A DNA stretch of 24,175 bases from the IMG/VR virus record IMGVR_UViG_3300006641_000174, positions 1 through 24,175 of that record; one strand, written 5' to 3'. This DNA comes from a virus. The notes under the pieces were generated by a model. The model made no database searches. It was given only the letters and a program-made list of their open reading frames with translations, and was not told the DNA's origin. This document shows positions 1 to 8,246 of this stretch, piece after piece; within the stretch, counting starts at the first letter, position 1, and every line of letters begins with the position of its first letter. The position numbers were made by a program, and so were the translations under genes.

Positions 1-621
1 GAAATCAACCGTGAAGTTGTTCGCTCGATCATCATTACCGCTGAAAAGGGTGCAACCGATGGTACCACAACTGCTGGTATCTTCGATCTTGACACTGACT
101 CAAACGGTCGTTGGTCGGTTGAAAAGTTCAAGGGTCTTCTGTTCCAAATCGAACGCGAATGTAACCAGATTGCTAAGCAAACACGTCGTGGTAAGGGTAA
201 CATCATCATCTGTTCGTCAGACGTAGCGTCTGCTCTTCAGATGGCTGGTGTACTTGACTACGCTCCTGCGCTTAACAGCAACAACCTGAACATCGACGAC
301 ACAGGCAACACATTTGCTGGTGTTCTTAACGGTCGTATCAAGGTTTATATCGATCCATATGCAGGCACCAACTTCCTGGTTGTTGGCTACAAGGGTTCGA
401 ATGCCTTTGACGCTGGTCTGTTCTACTGCCCATATGTTCCACTTCAGATGGTTCGTGCAGTTGATCCAAACAGCTTCCAGCCAAAGATCGGCTTCAAGAC
501 ACGTTACGGCATGGCTCCAAATCCATTCGCTAAGGGTACTACAGCTGCTAACGCAACTGCAACTCTTGAGCAGGATTCGAACAAGTACTACCGTCGCGTT
601 CTTGTTAACAACCTTATGTAA
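1..621 (+). CDS. 23: Major capsid protein gp23, C-terminal part (5' end outside window)
   Basis: Frame 1 is open from the first base to the TAA at 619-621, giving the last 206 residues of a longer protein; T4 gp23 is about 521 residues. The translation has the gp23-type features RKGNIII-like 'RRGKGNIIICSS', then 'MAGVLDYAP', and a C-terminal stretch with 'GYKGSNAFDAGLFYCPYVPLQ' character that matches the conserved end of T4-family capsid proteins. In T4 this protein forms the hexamers of the head after cleavage by the gp21 protease; the cleavage site would lie upstream of this window. A strong terminator follows directly. An internal ATG at 241 is in the same frame but is not the start, because the frame continues upstream with conserved sequence. 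Identification is by remembered family resemblance. Confidence 0.9.
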   Translation, partial: EINREVVRSIIITAEKGATDGTTTAGIFDLDTDSNGRWSVEKFKGLLFQIERECNQIAKQTRRGKGNIIICSSDVASALQMAGVLDYAPALNSNNLNIDDTGNTFAGVLNGRIKVYIDPYAGTNFLVVGYKGSNAFDAGLFYCPYVPLQMVRAVDPNSFQPKIGFKTRYGMAPNPFAKGTTAANATATLEQDSNKYYRRVLVNNLM

Positions 622-653
622 TCATAAGAGTTGGGTAACCAACCAAAAACTAA

Positions 654-687
654 GGGAGGGGGATCGAAAGGTCCTCCTCCTTTTTTT
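654..687 (+). terminator. Rho-independent terminator after gp23
   Basis: A purine-rich arm (GGGAGGGGGATC) pairs, with two G-T wobbles, with GGTCCTCCTCC around a GAAA tetraloop, and seven T residues follow. It sits 33 nt after the gp23 stop and immediately before the next promoter, so it separates capsid transcription from the following unit. Confidence 0.85.
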
Positions 688-688
688 A

Positions 689-717
689 TGTACAATATAA
701 ATAGAACAGTATATAAT
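689..717 (+). promoter_or_regulatory. Early-type promoter P1 (TGTACA-N17-TATAAT)
   Basis: TGTACA at 689-694 and TATAAT at 712-717 are separated by 17 nt. The site begins right at the end of the terminator T-run. It belongs to the window-wide promoter family; the -35 resembles the GTTTAC core known from T4 early promoters. Confidence 0.6.
696..703 (+). promoter_or_regulatory. T4-type late promoter (TATAAATA) for the tube-like gene
   Basis: An exact TATAAATA octamer lies inside the spacer of P1. In T4 this element is recognised by gp55-containing RNA polymerase, and gp55 is encoded in this window. Initiation would fall near 708, leaving a leader of about 36 nt before the GTG start at 744, which suits a virion gene. 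Confidence 0.65.
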
Positions 718-743
718 GCTAATTAGCAGCTCAGAGGTATATA

Positions 744-1244
744 GTGGCCAAATCGATTAATCCAAACTTCCTGTCACCACTAAGCTTTAAGTTCGTGTTG
801 TCACGTACACCGAATCTTAACTTTAATGTGCAGACTGTTCGTTTACCTGGCATGTCATTGTCATCGACTGACACTGCTACTCCATTCGTTACAATTCCTA
901 ACTCTGGAAAGATCACGTATGCACCTCTGACAATCACATTTCGTCTTAATGAAGACATGGCCGATTATCTCGAGATTCACAACTGGATGGAAGGTCTTGG
1001 CGCGCCATCGACTTTTAGCCAGTATGCAGATCAAAAGAACAGTCTAGAAGGTCTTTACTCAGATGCTACGTTGGTGATTAACAATAGCAGAAAACTTGGC
1101 AACCTGTCAGCAACCTTCTATGATATATTTCCAATAGAGATCTCTGATCTGCAGTTTACTACCATGGATACAGATGTGAACTATATTGAATGCACGGTAG
1201 ATTTTCGCTATCTACGACGCGAAATAGGTGTACTTAATTCGTAA
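744..1244 (+). CDS. gp19-like tail tube-related virion structural protein
   Basis: The protein has 166 residues and starts at a GTG, with AGAGG about 8 nt upstream. The N-terminal half carries the pattern 'F.FVLSRTPNLNF..QTVRLPG' followed by an IP.sGKI.Y.PLTITF beta strand and 'YLEIHNWMEGLG'. That pattern is typical of T4 gp19-like tube-domain proteins of T4-like phages, where such proteins form or cap the tail tube. T4 gp19 is about 163 residues, close to this length. The position between gp23 and uvsY is the slot where T4-like marine phages carry a small tail gene, so a tail-completion role is possible too. It has its own late promoter. The family is supported; the exact tail position is inference. 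Confidence 0.6.
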   Translation: MAKSINPNFLSPLSFKFVLSRTPNLNFNVQTVRLPGMSLSSTDTATPFVTIPNSGKITYAPLTITFRLNEDMADYLEIHNWMEGLGAPSTFSQYADQKNSLEGLYSDATLVINNSRKLGNLSATFYDIFPIEISDLQFTTMDTDVNYIECTVDFRYLRREIGVLNS

Positions 1245-1264
1245 ACCGTGATATAAAGGTTATT

Positions 1265-1699
1265 ATGAAGATTGATGACATATACGCCCAATGGGAGCAG
1301 GATTCCCATATCGACCGTTCAGAACTTGGCAACGAGGCTCTGAATATCCCTAAACTCCACCACAAATACTTCAAGATATTCACGAACGAACGACTGGTTC
1401 TTCGGAAGTACGAAGCTGAACTCAAGCAACTGAAACTTGCCAAGAATGAGTTCTTTACTATGGGACCAACGGAGGATACACATGCTAAGGGATGGAGACT
1501 TCCACCTCAGGGCAAAATCATCCGTTCTGACGTGAATAACTATATAGAGGCAGATCAAGAGGTGATCGATATGTCATTGCGTATTGGTGTCCAACAAGAA
1601 AAGATTGAGCTTCTAGAGTCAATCATCAAATCCCTGACTGGCCGTGGCTTTAATATTAAGGCAGCGATTGAATGGGAGAAATTTAAAGTTGGTATTTAA
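1265..1699 (+). CDS. uvsY: UvsY recombination mediator
   Basis: The product is 144 residues, near the 137 of T4 UvsY, and is highly charged and helical. It contains 'HHKYFKIFTNERLVLRKYE', a 'GWRLPPQGKIIRSDVNNYIEAD' region and a C-terminal helix ending 'GFNIKAAIEWEKFKVG', all characteristic of UvsY. In T4, UvsY binds ssDNA and helps load the UvsX recombinase onto gp32-coated DNA. Its stop codon overlaps the uvsW start (TAATG), so the two are translationally coupled, as expected for partners in recombination-dependent replication. No promoter was found in the 20-nt gap from the structural gene, so late or read-through transcription is likely. Confidence 0.88.
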   Translation: MKIDDIYAQWEQDSHIDRSELGNEALNIPKLHHKYFKIFTNERLVLRKYEAELKQLKLAKNEFFTMGPTEDTHAKGWRLPPQGKIIRSDVNNYIEADQEVIDMSLRIGVQQEKIELLESIIKSLTGRGFNIKAAIEWEKFKVGI

Positions 1700-3174
1700 T
1701 GAGTGATGTCCACCTAAAATACATCAATAGTGTACATATTAAGGTTATTGCAGATCCGTCGACCATCATGGAGTTGTCGGATCATTTAACATTCTATGCA
1801 GACAACTATAAATGGCATCCTAAGTACAAAGCACGGATGTGGGATGGCAAGATACGTCTTCTGAACAATCTGTCTGCAATCGTCTATGGTGGTCTGGCGC
1901 AGAGAATCAAGAAGTTCTGTGATGCACGTGGTTACACACTAACCTTTGATGATGAGCTCACCTATGCCAACGTATCTGAGTATGAACTGGCTGAGTTCAT
2001 TAAGTCACTGAACATTCCTGAGAAGTACAGCAGCCGTGACTACCAGATCAAGTCAATTCTTAAATGTATTCGTTCAGGTCGTAGAACACTTATAAGTCCT
2101 ACGTCATCAGGCAAATCTCTCATGATCTACATTATCATGAGATGGTATCAACAACACAAAGGACTGATCGTCGTTCCTACGATTGGTCTAGTCGGACAGA
2201 TGGAAAGTGATTTTAGAGATTATGGGTACACTGGTAACATACATGTTAGTACTGATGGGCTTAGCAAATCTAATGCTATTGATTGCGATATTGTTATTAC
2301 TACTTGGCAGTCTCTTAACAACGGAAAAACCAAAATGCCAAAGCAATGGTACGCCCAATTCGGGTGCGTGTTTGGAGACGAAGCTCACGGATGCAAGGCA
2401 ACGAGCCTCATACAAATCCTATCTAGCCTCGAAACCTGTAAATACCGTTTCGGATGTACAGGAACGTTGGACGGACATGTTCTCAACGAAGCAACCATCG
2501 AAGGACTCTTCGGACCGCAGTACAGATCCACAACAACCAGACAGTTAATGGAGGATGGTTACGTAGCCAAACTCAAGATTAAATGTATTGTACTGAAGTA
2601 CCCAGATGAAGTTAAGAAACAGTTCCATACAACTGTAAACAAGAAGAAGAAAACGTACCAGGAAGAGATTGACTATCTTGTAAACAACGAGAAACGTAAC
2701 AAGTTTCTCAAGAATCTGACTTTGTCACTCAAGGGAAACAAACTACTATTCTTCAGGATTATTGACCATGGAAAACTATTACATACCGCCATTAGTGCAA
2801 GCCATGACCATAATGTTTTTTATATTGATGGTTCTGTATCAGGCGTGGACCGGGAAAGTATCCGTCGCGCTATCGAAGATGAAGAGAATGCTGTCCTCAT
2901 TGCGTCGCTAGGTACTACATCGACCGGTGTAAGTATTAACAAGCTGCACCATATGATTGCTGCATCTCCGTCCAAGTCAAAGATTAAGGTGCTTCAATCC
3001 ATTGGCCGTATGCTACGTATGCATGAAGACAAGGAAGAGGCAGTTCTCTACGATATTGTCGACGACCTGTCATATAAGTCACAGCCAAACTTTACTCTTA
3101 ACCACTTCCTGGAACGTTGCAAGATCTATGACGCCGAGAAGTTTGAATATGAAATCTACAACGTGAGGTTATAA
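1699..3174 (+). CDS. uvsW: UvsW RNA-DNA/DNA helicase (SF2)
   Basis: The 491-residue SF2 helicase has an N-terminal region with 'KARMWDGKIRLL', as in UvsW, then motif I 'SPTSSGKS' near residues 133-140, motif II 'DEAH' near 226-229, motif III 'GCTGTLDG', and motif VI 'QSIGRMLRMHE'. T4 UvsW (about 500 residues) unwinds R-loops and branched DNA, shutting down origin replication and driving recombination-dependent replication and fork regression. It is coupled to uvsY upstream and to the 126-residue gene downstream by 1-nt overlaps. All helicase motifs look intact. Confidence 0.93.
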   Translation: MSDVHLKYINSVHIKVIADPSTIMELSDHLTFYADNYKWHPKYKARMWDGKIRLLNNLSAIVYGGLAQRIKKFCDARGYTLTFDDELTYANVSEYELAEFIKSLNIPEKYSSRDYQIKSILKCIRSGRRTLISPTSSGKSLMIYIIMRWYQQHKGLIVVPTIGLVGQMESDFRDYGYTGNIHVSTDGLSKSNAIDCDIVITTWQSLNNGKTKMPKQWYAQFGCVFGDEAHGCKATSLIQILSSLETCKYRFGCTGTLDGHVLNEATIEGLFGPQYRSTTTRQLMEDGYVAKLKIKCIVLKYPDEVKKQFHTTVNKKKKTYQEEIDYLVNNEKRNKFLKNLTLSLKGNKLLFFRIIDHGKLLHTAISASHDHNVFYIDGSVSGVDRESIRRAIEDEENAVLIASLGTTSTGVSINKLHHMIAASPSKSKIKVLQSIGRMLRMHEDKEEAVLYDIVDDLSYKSQPNFTLNHFLERCKIYDAEKFEYEIYNVRL

Positions 3175-3554
3175 TGATTAGAATTTATACGTTAGTCAAC
3201 GGTGAACAGATTATCGGCGAGTTTGCAGACAGTGCCGCCTACAGCGAAAGTACTATCAAAGATCCGTTCTACATTATGGAAGCACAAGATGAATACGGAA
3301 ATAGTGGCATGAAGCTAATAAATGTGTGTACATTTTCTGAAGAACAGTGTATCATAGTAAGTAATAAGCACATTGTATTCTCTATAAAAGCAAATGAACC
3401 CATGACTCGCTACTATGAAAAGGTAGTAGCTGCTCATAGCAAATCTTCAGTCAAGAAGATGATCGACGATGCTATCCAAGAAATGGATGATATGGAAAAC
3501 ACACTGCTTGAAGTTGTCTCAAAAAGACTCGTAGGCGGGTCAACGATTAACTAA
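3174..3554 (+). CDS. Conserved small protein between uvsW and gp55, possible Sm-like fold
   Basis: The product is 126 residues, overlaps the uvsW stop by 1 nt and ends 9 nt before gp55. The first 70 residues are beta-rich, beginning 'MIRIYTLVNGEQIIGEF' and including 'DPFYIMEA', a layout like the bent sheet of Sm/LSM-type proteins. The C-terminus is an acidic helix. A small protein occupies this slot in other T4-like phages, but I cannot name its function. gp33 (the late co-activator) was considered and not supported. A complete promoter-like sequence (P2) lies inside the coding region and could serve gp55. Confidence 0.7.
   Translation: MIRIYTLVNGEQIIGEFADSAAYSESTIKDPFYIMEAQDEYGNSGMKLINVCTFSEEQCIIVSNKHIVFSIKANEPMTRYYEKVVAAHSKSSVKKMIDDAIQEMDDMENTLLEVVSKRLVGGSTIN
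3327..3355 (+). promoter_or_regulatory. Intragenic promoter-like site P2 ahead of gp55
   Basis: TGTACA at 3327-3332, 17 nt, then TATCAT at 3350-3355. It lies inside the 126-residue gene, about 210 nt before gp55. It matches the window-wide consensus but is in coding sequence, so it may be chance. Confidence 0.4.
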
Positions 3555-3563
3555 GGAAATATC

Positions 3564-4145
3564 ATGAAAGATTCACAGCCAAATCCGGTTAAGAAAAAGA
3601 AAACCACTAACTATATTGACAACAAGAAGTTCTACACAGAGATGGTAGTCTATCGTCGTCTATGTGAGGAAGCGACTGCTGCCGGTGAACCACGTCCTGT
3701 TGTATCTAGATATGTCGGTGAATGTATCATGATGATTGCCACCCGCTTGGCGACACGTCCCAACTTTGTCGGCTACTCATATAAAGACGAGATGATCTCA
3801 GACGGTATCGAGAACTGTCTGGCATATATCCACAACTTCAATCCGGATAAGTCTACCAACCCGTTTGCATACTTTACACAAATCATCTACTATGCATTCC
3901 TTCGTAGAATTCAAAAGGAAAAGAAGCAGCTGTACATCAAGCACAAGAGCTTTGAGAACAGCATGATTATGAACACACTGGTTGACATGGCACCAGAAGA
4001 CAAAAGCCATTACTCTGCCGCCTTTATAAATGTATCTGAGAAACTTGGTGAACTTGTAGAGAAGTTCGAAGCTAAGAATCCGGTTACACCGAAGGCCAAG
4101 AAAGGCATAGAGAAATTTATCGAGGACGATACAGATGAGACTTAA
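3564..4145 (+). CDS. 55: gp55 late-transcription sigma factor
   Basis: The product is 193 residues (T4 gp55 is 185). The core 'YSYKDEMISDGIENCLAYIHNFNP' followed by 'NPFAYFTQIIYYAFLRRIQKEKKQ' is the sigma region 2-like part that contacts core polymerase and reads the late -10. 'TNYIDNKKFY' near the N-terminus is also typical. gp55 replaces host sigma for recognition of TATAAATA promoters, working with the sliding clamp, which is encoded at 16223. Such octamers are present in this window at 696, 23026 and 23519. The start has AAGGAA 8 nt upstream. The C-terminus is basic and charged and should carry the clamp-binding tail. Confidence 0.92.
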   Translation: MKDSQPNPVKKKKTTNYIDNKKFYTEMVVYRRLCEEATAAGEPRPVVSRYVGECIMMIATRLATRPNFVGYSYKDEMISDGIENCLAYIHNFNPDKSTNPFAYFTQIIYYAFLRRIQKEKKQLYIKHKSFENSMIMNTLVDMAPEDKSHYSAAFINVSEKLGELVEKFEAKNPVTPKAKKGIEKFIEDDTDET

Positions 4146-4305
4146 TATTCCACCCCTGCTGGAACAGATCAGAGAGAACATGCTTGATGCCAAGGCATCA
4201 CCAACTGTCAGATTTAACTACAGCCAAACGATGCGTTCTATTAAAGAGTACGCCGAACAATCCATAAAAGAGTACGAAAAGGCAGAACTCAAGAGGACCC
4301 GTTAA
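4135..4305 (+). CDS. Small protein of unknown function between gp55 and gp47
   Basis: A 56-residue ORF begins with an ATG overlapping the last codons of gp55 by 11 nt and ends with a TAA that overlaps the gp47 ATG by one base. This tight fit on both sides argues for real translation. The product begins MRLNIPPLLEQIREN and is mostly helical and basic with a lysine/arginine-rich end. I do not recognise a family. Confidence 0.6.
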   Translation: MRLNIPPLLEQIRENMLDAKASPTVRFNYSQTMRSIKEYAEQSIKEYEKAELKRTR

Positions 4306-5366
4306 TGAAAATTGCTTTGATAACTGATACACACTGGGGTGCACGTGGGGATAGTCCTGCGTTCGCCGAGTACTTCAATAGGTTTTATTATGAACACTTC
4401 TTCCCATATCTTTCTGAACACGGCATTACTAACATTTTCCATCTTGGCGATATTGTTGATCGCCGAAAATATATCAACTTTGTTACCGCCCGCCACCTAC
4501 GTAAGTTCGTCGAGCATTGTGACGTATCAGGCATCCGACTCGATGTAATCATCGGGAACCATGACACCTCGTTCAAGAATACGAACGAGGTCAACTCTAT
4601 GAGGGAGCTCTTTGAGCATTCAACCTATGATATCCACTATTATTCTGATCCTGGTGTTGTTAGTCTTGGTGGCACCGACATCGCAGTCATTCCCTGGATC
4701 TGCTCAGGCAACTACGAAGAGTCGATGCAATTCATCAAAGACACTAACGCGCAGATCCTTTTTGGGCATCTCGAGCTTGCCGGCTTCGAAATGTACAAAG
4801 GAGCAATAAATGACCATGGGTTCGATTCTAAGATCTTTGATAAGTTTGATCTTGTTTGTTCCGGCCATTTTCATCACAAGTCTACTCGTGGCAACATTAA
4901 TTACCTGGGCGCTCCTTATGAAATGTCTTGGTCGGACTACAATGATCCACGCGGCTTTCACGTCTTTGATACAGAAACCAGAGAAATAGAGTTCATCCGT
5001 AATCCGCTGACTATGTTCAACAAGGTACATTATCACGATCAGGATAAAACTATTGACGAGATCATGGACATGGACTTCGACCACTACAAGGGTTCGTATG
5101 TCAAACTGATCGTTCATACCAAGACGAATCCTTACTGGTTCGATATGTTCGTCGACAAGATCGAGAAGGCTGGTGTGCTGGATCTTCAGGTCGTAGACGA
5201 TAACCTGAACCTGCAGCTTGAGGATGATGGTGACATTGTCAATGAAGCTGAGGATACATTGACCGTCCTGAACAAAGTAGTCGATCAGGTAGAGTCACGA
5301 GTGGATAAAAAAGTGTTGTACAATTTCTTAAGTTCGCTGTATAATGAAGCTTTAAGCGTGGAGTAG
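4305..5366 (+). CDS. 47: gp47 recombination nuclease subunit (SbcD/Mre11-like)
   Basis: The 353-residue protein has the full calcineurin-type phosphoesterase motif set: 'DTHWG' near residues 8-12, 'HLGDIVDRR' near 47-55, 'GNHD' near 84-87, 'GHLE', and 'SGHFHHK' near 186-192. T4 gp47 (339 residues) pairs with gp46 to make the Mre11/Rad50-type complex that resects DNA ends for recombination and degrades host DNA. gp46 follows after one small ORF. An early-type promoter (P3) sits in its final codons. No missing metal ligand was seen. Confidence 0.95.
   Translation: MKIALITDTHWGARGDSPAFAEYFNRFYYEHFFPYLSEHGITNIFHLGDIVDRRKYINFVTARHLRKFVEHCDVSGIRLDVIIGNHDTSFKNTNEVNSMRELFEHSTYDIHYYSDPGVVSLGGTDIAVIPWICSGNYEESMQFIKDTNAQILFGHLELAGFEMYKGAINDHGFDSKIFDKFDLVCSGHFHHKSTRGNINYLGAPYEMSWSDYNDPRGFHVFDTETREIEFIRNPLTMFNKVHYHDQDKTIDEIMDMDFDHYKGSYVKLIVHTKTNPYWFDMFVDKIEKAGVLDLQVVDDNLNLQLEDDGDIVNEAEDTLTVLNKVVDQVESRVDKKVLYNFLSSLYNEALSVE
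5317..5345 (+). promoter_or_regulatory. Promoter P3 in the 3' end of gp47
   Basis: TGTACA at 5317-5322, 17 nt, perfect TATAAT at 5340-5345. It lies in the last codons of gp47, 24 nt before the ATG of the 70-residue gene, so it could drive that gene and gp46. The perfect -10 and the location make it the best-supported intragenic site. Confidence 0.6.
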
Positions 5367-5368
5367 GT

Positions 5369-5581
5369 ATGACAGAAAACGATTCATATACCTGGCCTGG
5401 TAAACTCTATGAGTGGTTGCACGAATATGAGGAATATGGCCTTAGATCAGAACGTCTATTAAATGATATTGCACAAGGTGATTCCAAGAGAATATTGGAA
5501 TGGATCAAGGCTGCATATCAAATTGGTCGAGAACATGAGAACCTTGGCTGGATTGAATCGCACTGGGATGATGGCAAATAA
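5369..5581 (+). CDS. Small helical protein between gp47 and gp46, unknown
   Basis: The product is 70 residues, acidic and rich in Trp and Tyr ('YTWPGKLYEWLHEYEEYG'), predicted helical. It lies 2 nt after the gp47 stop and its TAA overlaps the gp46 ATG by one base, so it is inserted between two subunits of one complex. A promoter-like site directly precedes it. No family is recognised; a modulator of the gp46/47 nuclease is only a guess from position. Confidence 0.65.
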   Translation: MTENDSYTWPGKLYEWLHEYEEYGLRSERLLNDIAQGDSKRILEWIKAAYQIGREHENLGWIESHWDDGK

Positions 5582-7296
5582 TGATTCTATTTAAAACAAT
5601 TCGTTGGCAGAACATGTTGTCCACCGGTAACCAGTTTACCGAGGTGGCACTTGATCGTAGTAAGTCGACATTGATCGTCGGGGAAAACGGGGCTGGCAAG
5701 TCTACGATCCTCGACGCATTGTCGTTTGCTCTCTACGGCAAGCCGTTCCGTAACATCAACAAACCACAACTGCTCAATTCTATGACACAGAAGAATTTAG
5801 TCGTAGAATGCGAGTTTATGGTAGGTTCTAAGCATTTCCGTGTAAAACGCGGCATTAAACCTCAAATCTTCGAAATCTATCAAAATGGTGAAATGATAAA
5901 TCAAAATTCATCCGCCAGGGATTATCAAGAGTACCTTGAGAAGAGTATTTTGAAATTAAGTTTCAAGAGTTTTGGCCAAATTGTCATCTTGGGCAGTGCC
6001 AATTATCTCCCGTTCATGCAATTACCTGCACATGCTCGCCGTGAGGTCATTGAGGATCTTCTGGACATCCAGATCTTTACCACAATGAACAACCTACTCA
6101 AGGAAAAGATTGCTACAAACAAGGCAGCTATCAATGAGGTTGGCTTTCAGATAAACCTGATCGAGAACAAGATCGAGTTGACAAACAAGCATATTGATTC
6201 TTTGAAGTCGAACAACGATCATCTGATTAAGCAAAAGCAGGATCTGATCCGGGAACTGTCTAATTGTGTAACTGAAACAGCAGCTAGTATTACCGTAGCA
6301 AATATTAAGCTTATGGACAAGGCTAATCTGATTGTTGACAGTGAGAAGGTGATCTCAAAGCGTACAAAGTTGATTGAACTTGAGAGTCAGCTTGAAACCA
6401 AGATCCGCAGTCTCAAGAAGGAAATCACCTTCTATCATGACAATGATAGTTGCCCGACTTGCCGTCAGGGTATCGACCACGATTTCAAGAATGAAACTAT
6501 CGGTGATCGTGAAACAAAGCAGAATGAAATTACTGATGCTTTACAAAAGATCGAGGCAGAGATTAATGCTATCAATGATCGTGTCAACGAGATCACAGAG
6601 ATCAACAAAGAGATTACGGCTATTAACACCAAGATCACCGAACTGAACTCTGATATCCGCTCATGGGATAATAGCATCAAGACTCTGCAGACTGAGATTG
6701 ATGGTCTGAAGAAGAATACCACAGTTATCAATGAGAGCAAGGATGATCTTCACGTCCTAAACGATCAGTTGGCTGCACAGCAGAAACACAAGGAAGAACT
6801 GGCCAATGAACGGTCAGTGATTGAAGTAGCTGGTGTATTACTCAAGGACTCTGGTATCAAGACCAGGATCATCAAGCAGTATGTTCCTATCATGAACAAA
6901 CTGATTAATAAATACCTCGCGGCTATGGACTTCTTCGTCCAGTTCGAACTGGACGAAAACTTTAATGAAAAGATTAAATCACGCTTTAGAGACGAGTTCT
7001 CTTATGCATCTTTCTCCGAGGGCGAGAAAATGCGTATTGATCTTGCTCTTATGTTTACCTGGAGGGCTATTGCTAAGCTTCGCAATAGTGCTTCTACTAA
7101 TCTTCTCATCATGGATGAAGTCTTTGACTCATCGCTTGACGTCGGCGGCACGGAAGAGTTCCTCAAAATCCTTGAAGGGCTGACTGGCGATACGAACACA
7201 TTCATCATCAGCCACAAGGGCGATCAGCTCTATGACAAGTTCCATAGCGTAATCAAGTTTGAGAAGCACGCCAACTTTAGCAGGATTGCAGCATGA
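5581..7296 (+). CDS. 46: gp46 recombination ATPase subunit (SbcC/Rad50-like)
   Basis: The product is 571 residues (T4 gp46 is 560). Walker A 'GENGAGKST' lies near residues 34-42. A long heptad-like coiled coil is broken near 291-294 by the zinc hook 'CPTC'. The ABC signature 'FSEGEKMR' lies near 477-484 and Walker B 'LLIMDEVFDSSLD' near 507-519. With gp47 it forms the end-resection complex needed for recombination-dependent replication. Its TGA overlaps the next ORF start (ATGA). All key motifs are intact. Confidence 0.95.
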   Translation: MILFKTIRWQNMLSTGNQFTEVALDRSKSTLIVGENGAGKSTILDALSFALYGKPFRNINKPQLLNSMTQKNLVVECEFMVGSKHFRVKRGIKPQIFEIYQNGEMINQNSSARDYQEYLEKSILKLSFKSFGQIVILGSANYLPFMQLPAHARREVIEDLLDIQIFTTMNNLLKEKIATNKAAINEVGFQINLIENKIELTNKHIDSLKSNNDHLIKQKQDLIRELSNCVTETAASITVANIKLMDKANLIVDSEKVISKRTKLIELESQLETKIRSLKKEITFYHDNDSCPTCRQGIDHDFKNETIGDRETKQNEITDALQKIEAEINAINDRVNEITEINKEITAINTKITELNSDIRSWDNSIKTLQTEIDGLKKNTTVINESKDDLHVLNDQLAAQQKHKEELANERSVIEVAGVLLKDSGIKTRIIKQYVPIMNKLINKYLAAMDFFVQFELDENFNEKIKSRFRDEFSYASFSEGEKMRIDLALMFTWRAIAKLRNSASTNLLIMDEVFDSSLDVGGTEEFLKILEGLTGDTNTFIISHKGDQLYDKFHSVIKFEKHANFSRIAA

Positions 7297-7433
7297 ACCA
7301 ATGGGTTCAGAAAAAAGATGACAAGTGGTACTGGTATCAAGAGTACTCAAAAGAAGAAGTGACGCTTCTTCGAAAGTATCATGTAGCCATTAGTAGAATG
7401 ACAAAACTAAACTTTGATAGGATTGTGAAATGA
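7293..7433 (+). CDS. Very small basic protein after gp46, unknown
   Basis: A 46-residue ORF starts with ATGA overlapping the gp46 stop and ends with a TGA that overlaps the next ATG in the same way. The product is aromatic and basic ('KWYWYQEYSKEE') with no membrane segment. The chained ATGA junctions on both ends are the main evidence for expression. Function unknown. Confidence 0.55.
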   Translation: MNQWVQKKDDKWYWYQEYSKEEVTLLRKYHVAISRMTKLNFDRIVK

Positions 7434-7642
7434 CAAGATTTATTTGGATAAGAGATCGTGATAAAATTGACCACTACGTTAATGTAGATCATATTATTAA
7501 GGTGACAAAAGTTCCGGCGCACGGGCAATTTTCTGCAGCTGCATATGTTGTTCTTCGTGATAAAAAAGAAATTGGTTTGTCACTTGATAATTTTGATACA
7601 GCCGATGATGTGATTACCAAAATCCAAGTGGCATCTGTATGA
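7430..7642 (+). CDS. Small beta-rich protein before peptide deformylase, unknown
   Basis: The product is 70 residues, starting MTRFIWIRDRDKI, with alternating hydrophobic strands and a short helix at the end. It is coupled by ATGA overlaps to the genes on both sides. Base composition is more AT-rich than the core genes, suggesting an accessory gene. No family recognised. Confidence 0.65.
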   Translation: MTRFIWIRDRDKIDHYVNVDHIIKVTKVPAHGQFSAAAYVVLRDKKEIGLSLDNFDTADDVITKIQVASV

Positions 7643-8193
7643 TTAAAGAAATCCTAGGCAAGGACGATCCGATCCTCAAGGAGAAGATGCCGGCATTCGA
7701 CTTCAATAATCCGGTTATGGATTCTGTTGAACTGTACACTATTCTTGCAGAGACCATGCGTGAGAATGAAGGCATGGGTCTATCTGCTAACCAGATCGGT
7801 GTGCGTACACGCGCATTCGTAATGAGGGGTGAAGAGATCCTTGGTGTCTTCAATCCTCGTGTAGTTGACGAATCATCGGAGACTGTGACACTGGAAGAAG
7901 GCTGCCTTTCGTATCCTAATCTTTTCGTAAAGATCAAGAGACCGAAGAGCATCAAGGTTCGTTTCACGACTCCGGATGGCCAGACGACTACCAAGACATT
8001 TACTGGTATGACGGCTCGTGTGTTCCTGCATGAACTGGACCATCTTGACGGCATTGCACATACATCACGTGCCAACCGTTACCATCTCGAGCAGGCCAAG
8101 AAGCTTGTAAAGAAATTGAAGAAGCGCCCGCTGAGTGTCCTGCCGGCTATCAGTGACGAGGCACTAGATCTTATGCATGCGTTGCAAAACTAG
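7639..8193 (+). CDS. def: Peptide deformylase
   Basis: The 184-residue protein carries all three deformylase motifs: 'GMGLSANQIG' near residues 46-55 (GxGLxAxQ), 'EEGCLSYP' near 86-93 with the metal-binding Cys, and 'HELDH' at 131-135 with the two metal-binding His and catalytic Glu. It removes the N-formyl group from nascent proteins. Phage deformylases are known from T4-like cyanophages. The C-terminal extension beyond the last motif (about 50 residues) is lysine-rich and may help ribosome contact, which is inference. It ends a chain of coupled ORFs from gp46; a promoter starts at its stop codon. Confidence 0.95.
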   Translation: MIKEILGKDDPILKEKMPAFDFNNPVMDSVELYTILAETMRENEGMGLSANQIGVRTRAFVMRGEEILGVFNPRVVDESSETVTLEEGCLSYPNLFVKIKRPKSIKVRFTTPDGQTTTKTFTGMTARVFLHELDHLDGIAHTSRANRYHLEQAKKLVKKLKKRPLSVLPAISDEALDLMHALQN

Positions 8194-8222
8194 TGTACAT
8201 TAATGGCCACGTGTGATAGATT
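8194..8222 (+). promoter_or_regulatory. Early-type promoter P4 for the MazG-like gene
   Basis: TGTACA at 8194-8199, 17 nt, TAGATT at 8217-8222, in the gap between deformylase and the MazG-like gene, 25 nt before its ATG. Confidence 0.7.
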
Positions 8223-8246
8223 GAGAATATCAACAAGGAGAATATT

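Noticed and set aside
3174-3554. gp33 late co-activator
   Set aside because: The protein is beta-rich and lacks recognisable gp33 features; only its position next to gp55 suggested it.
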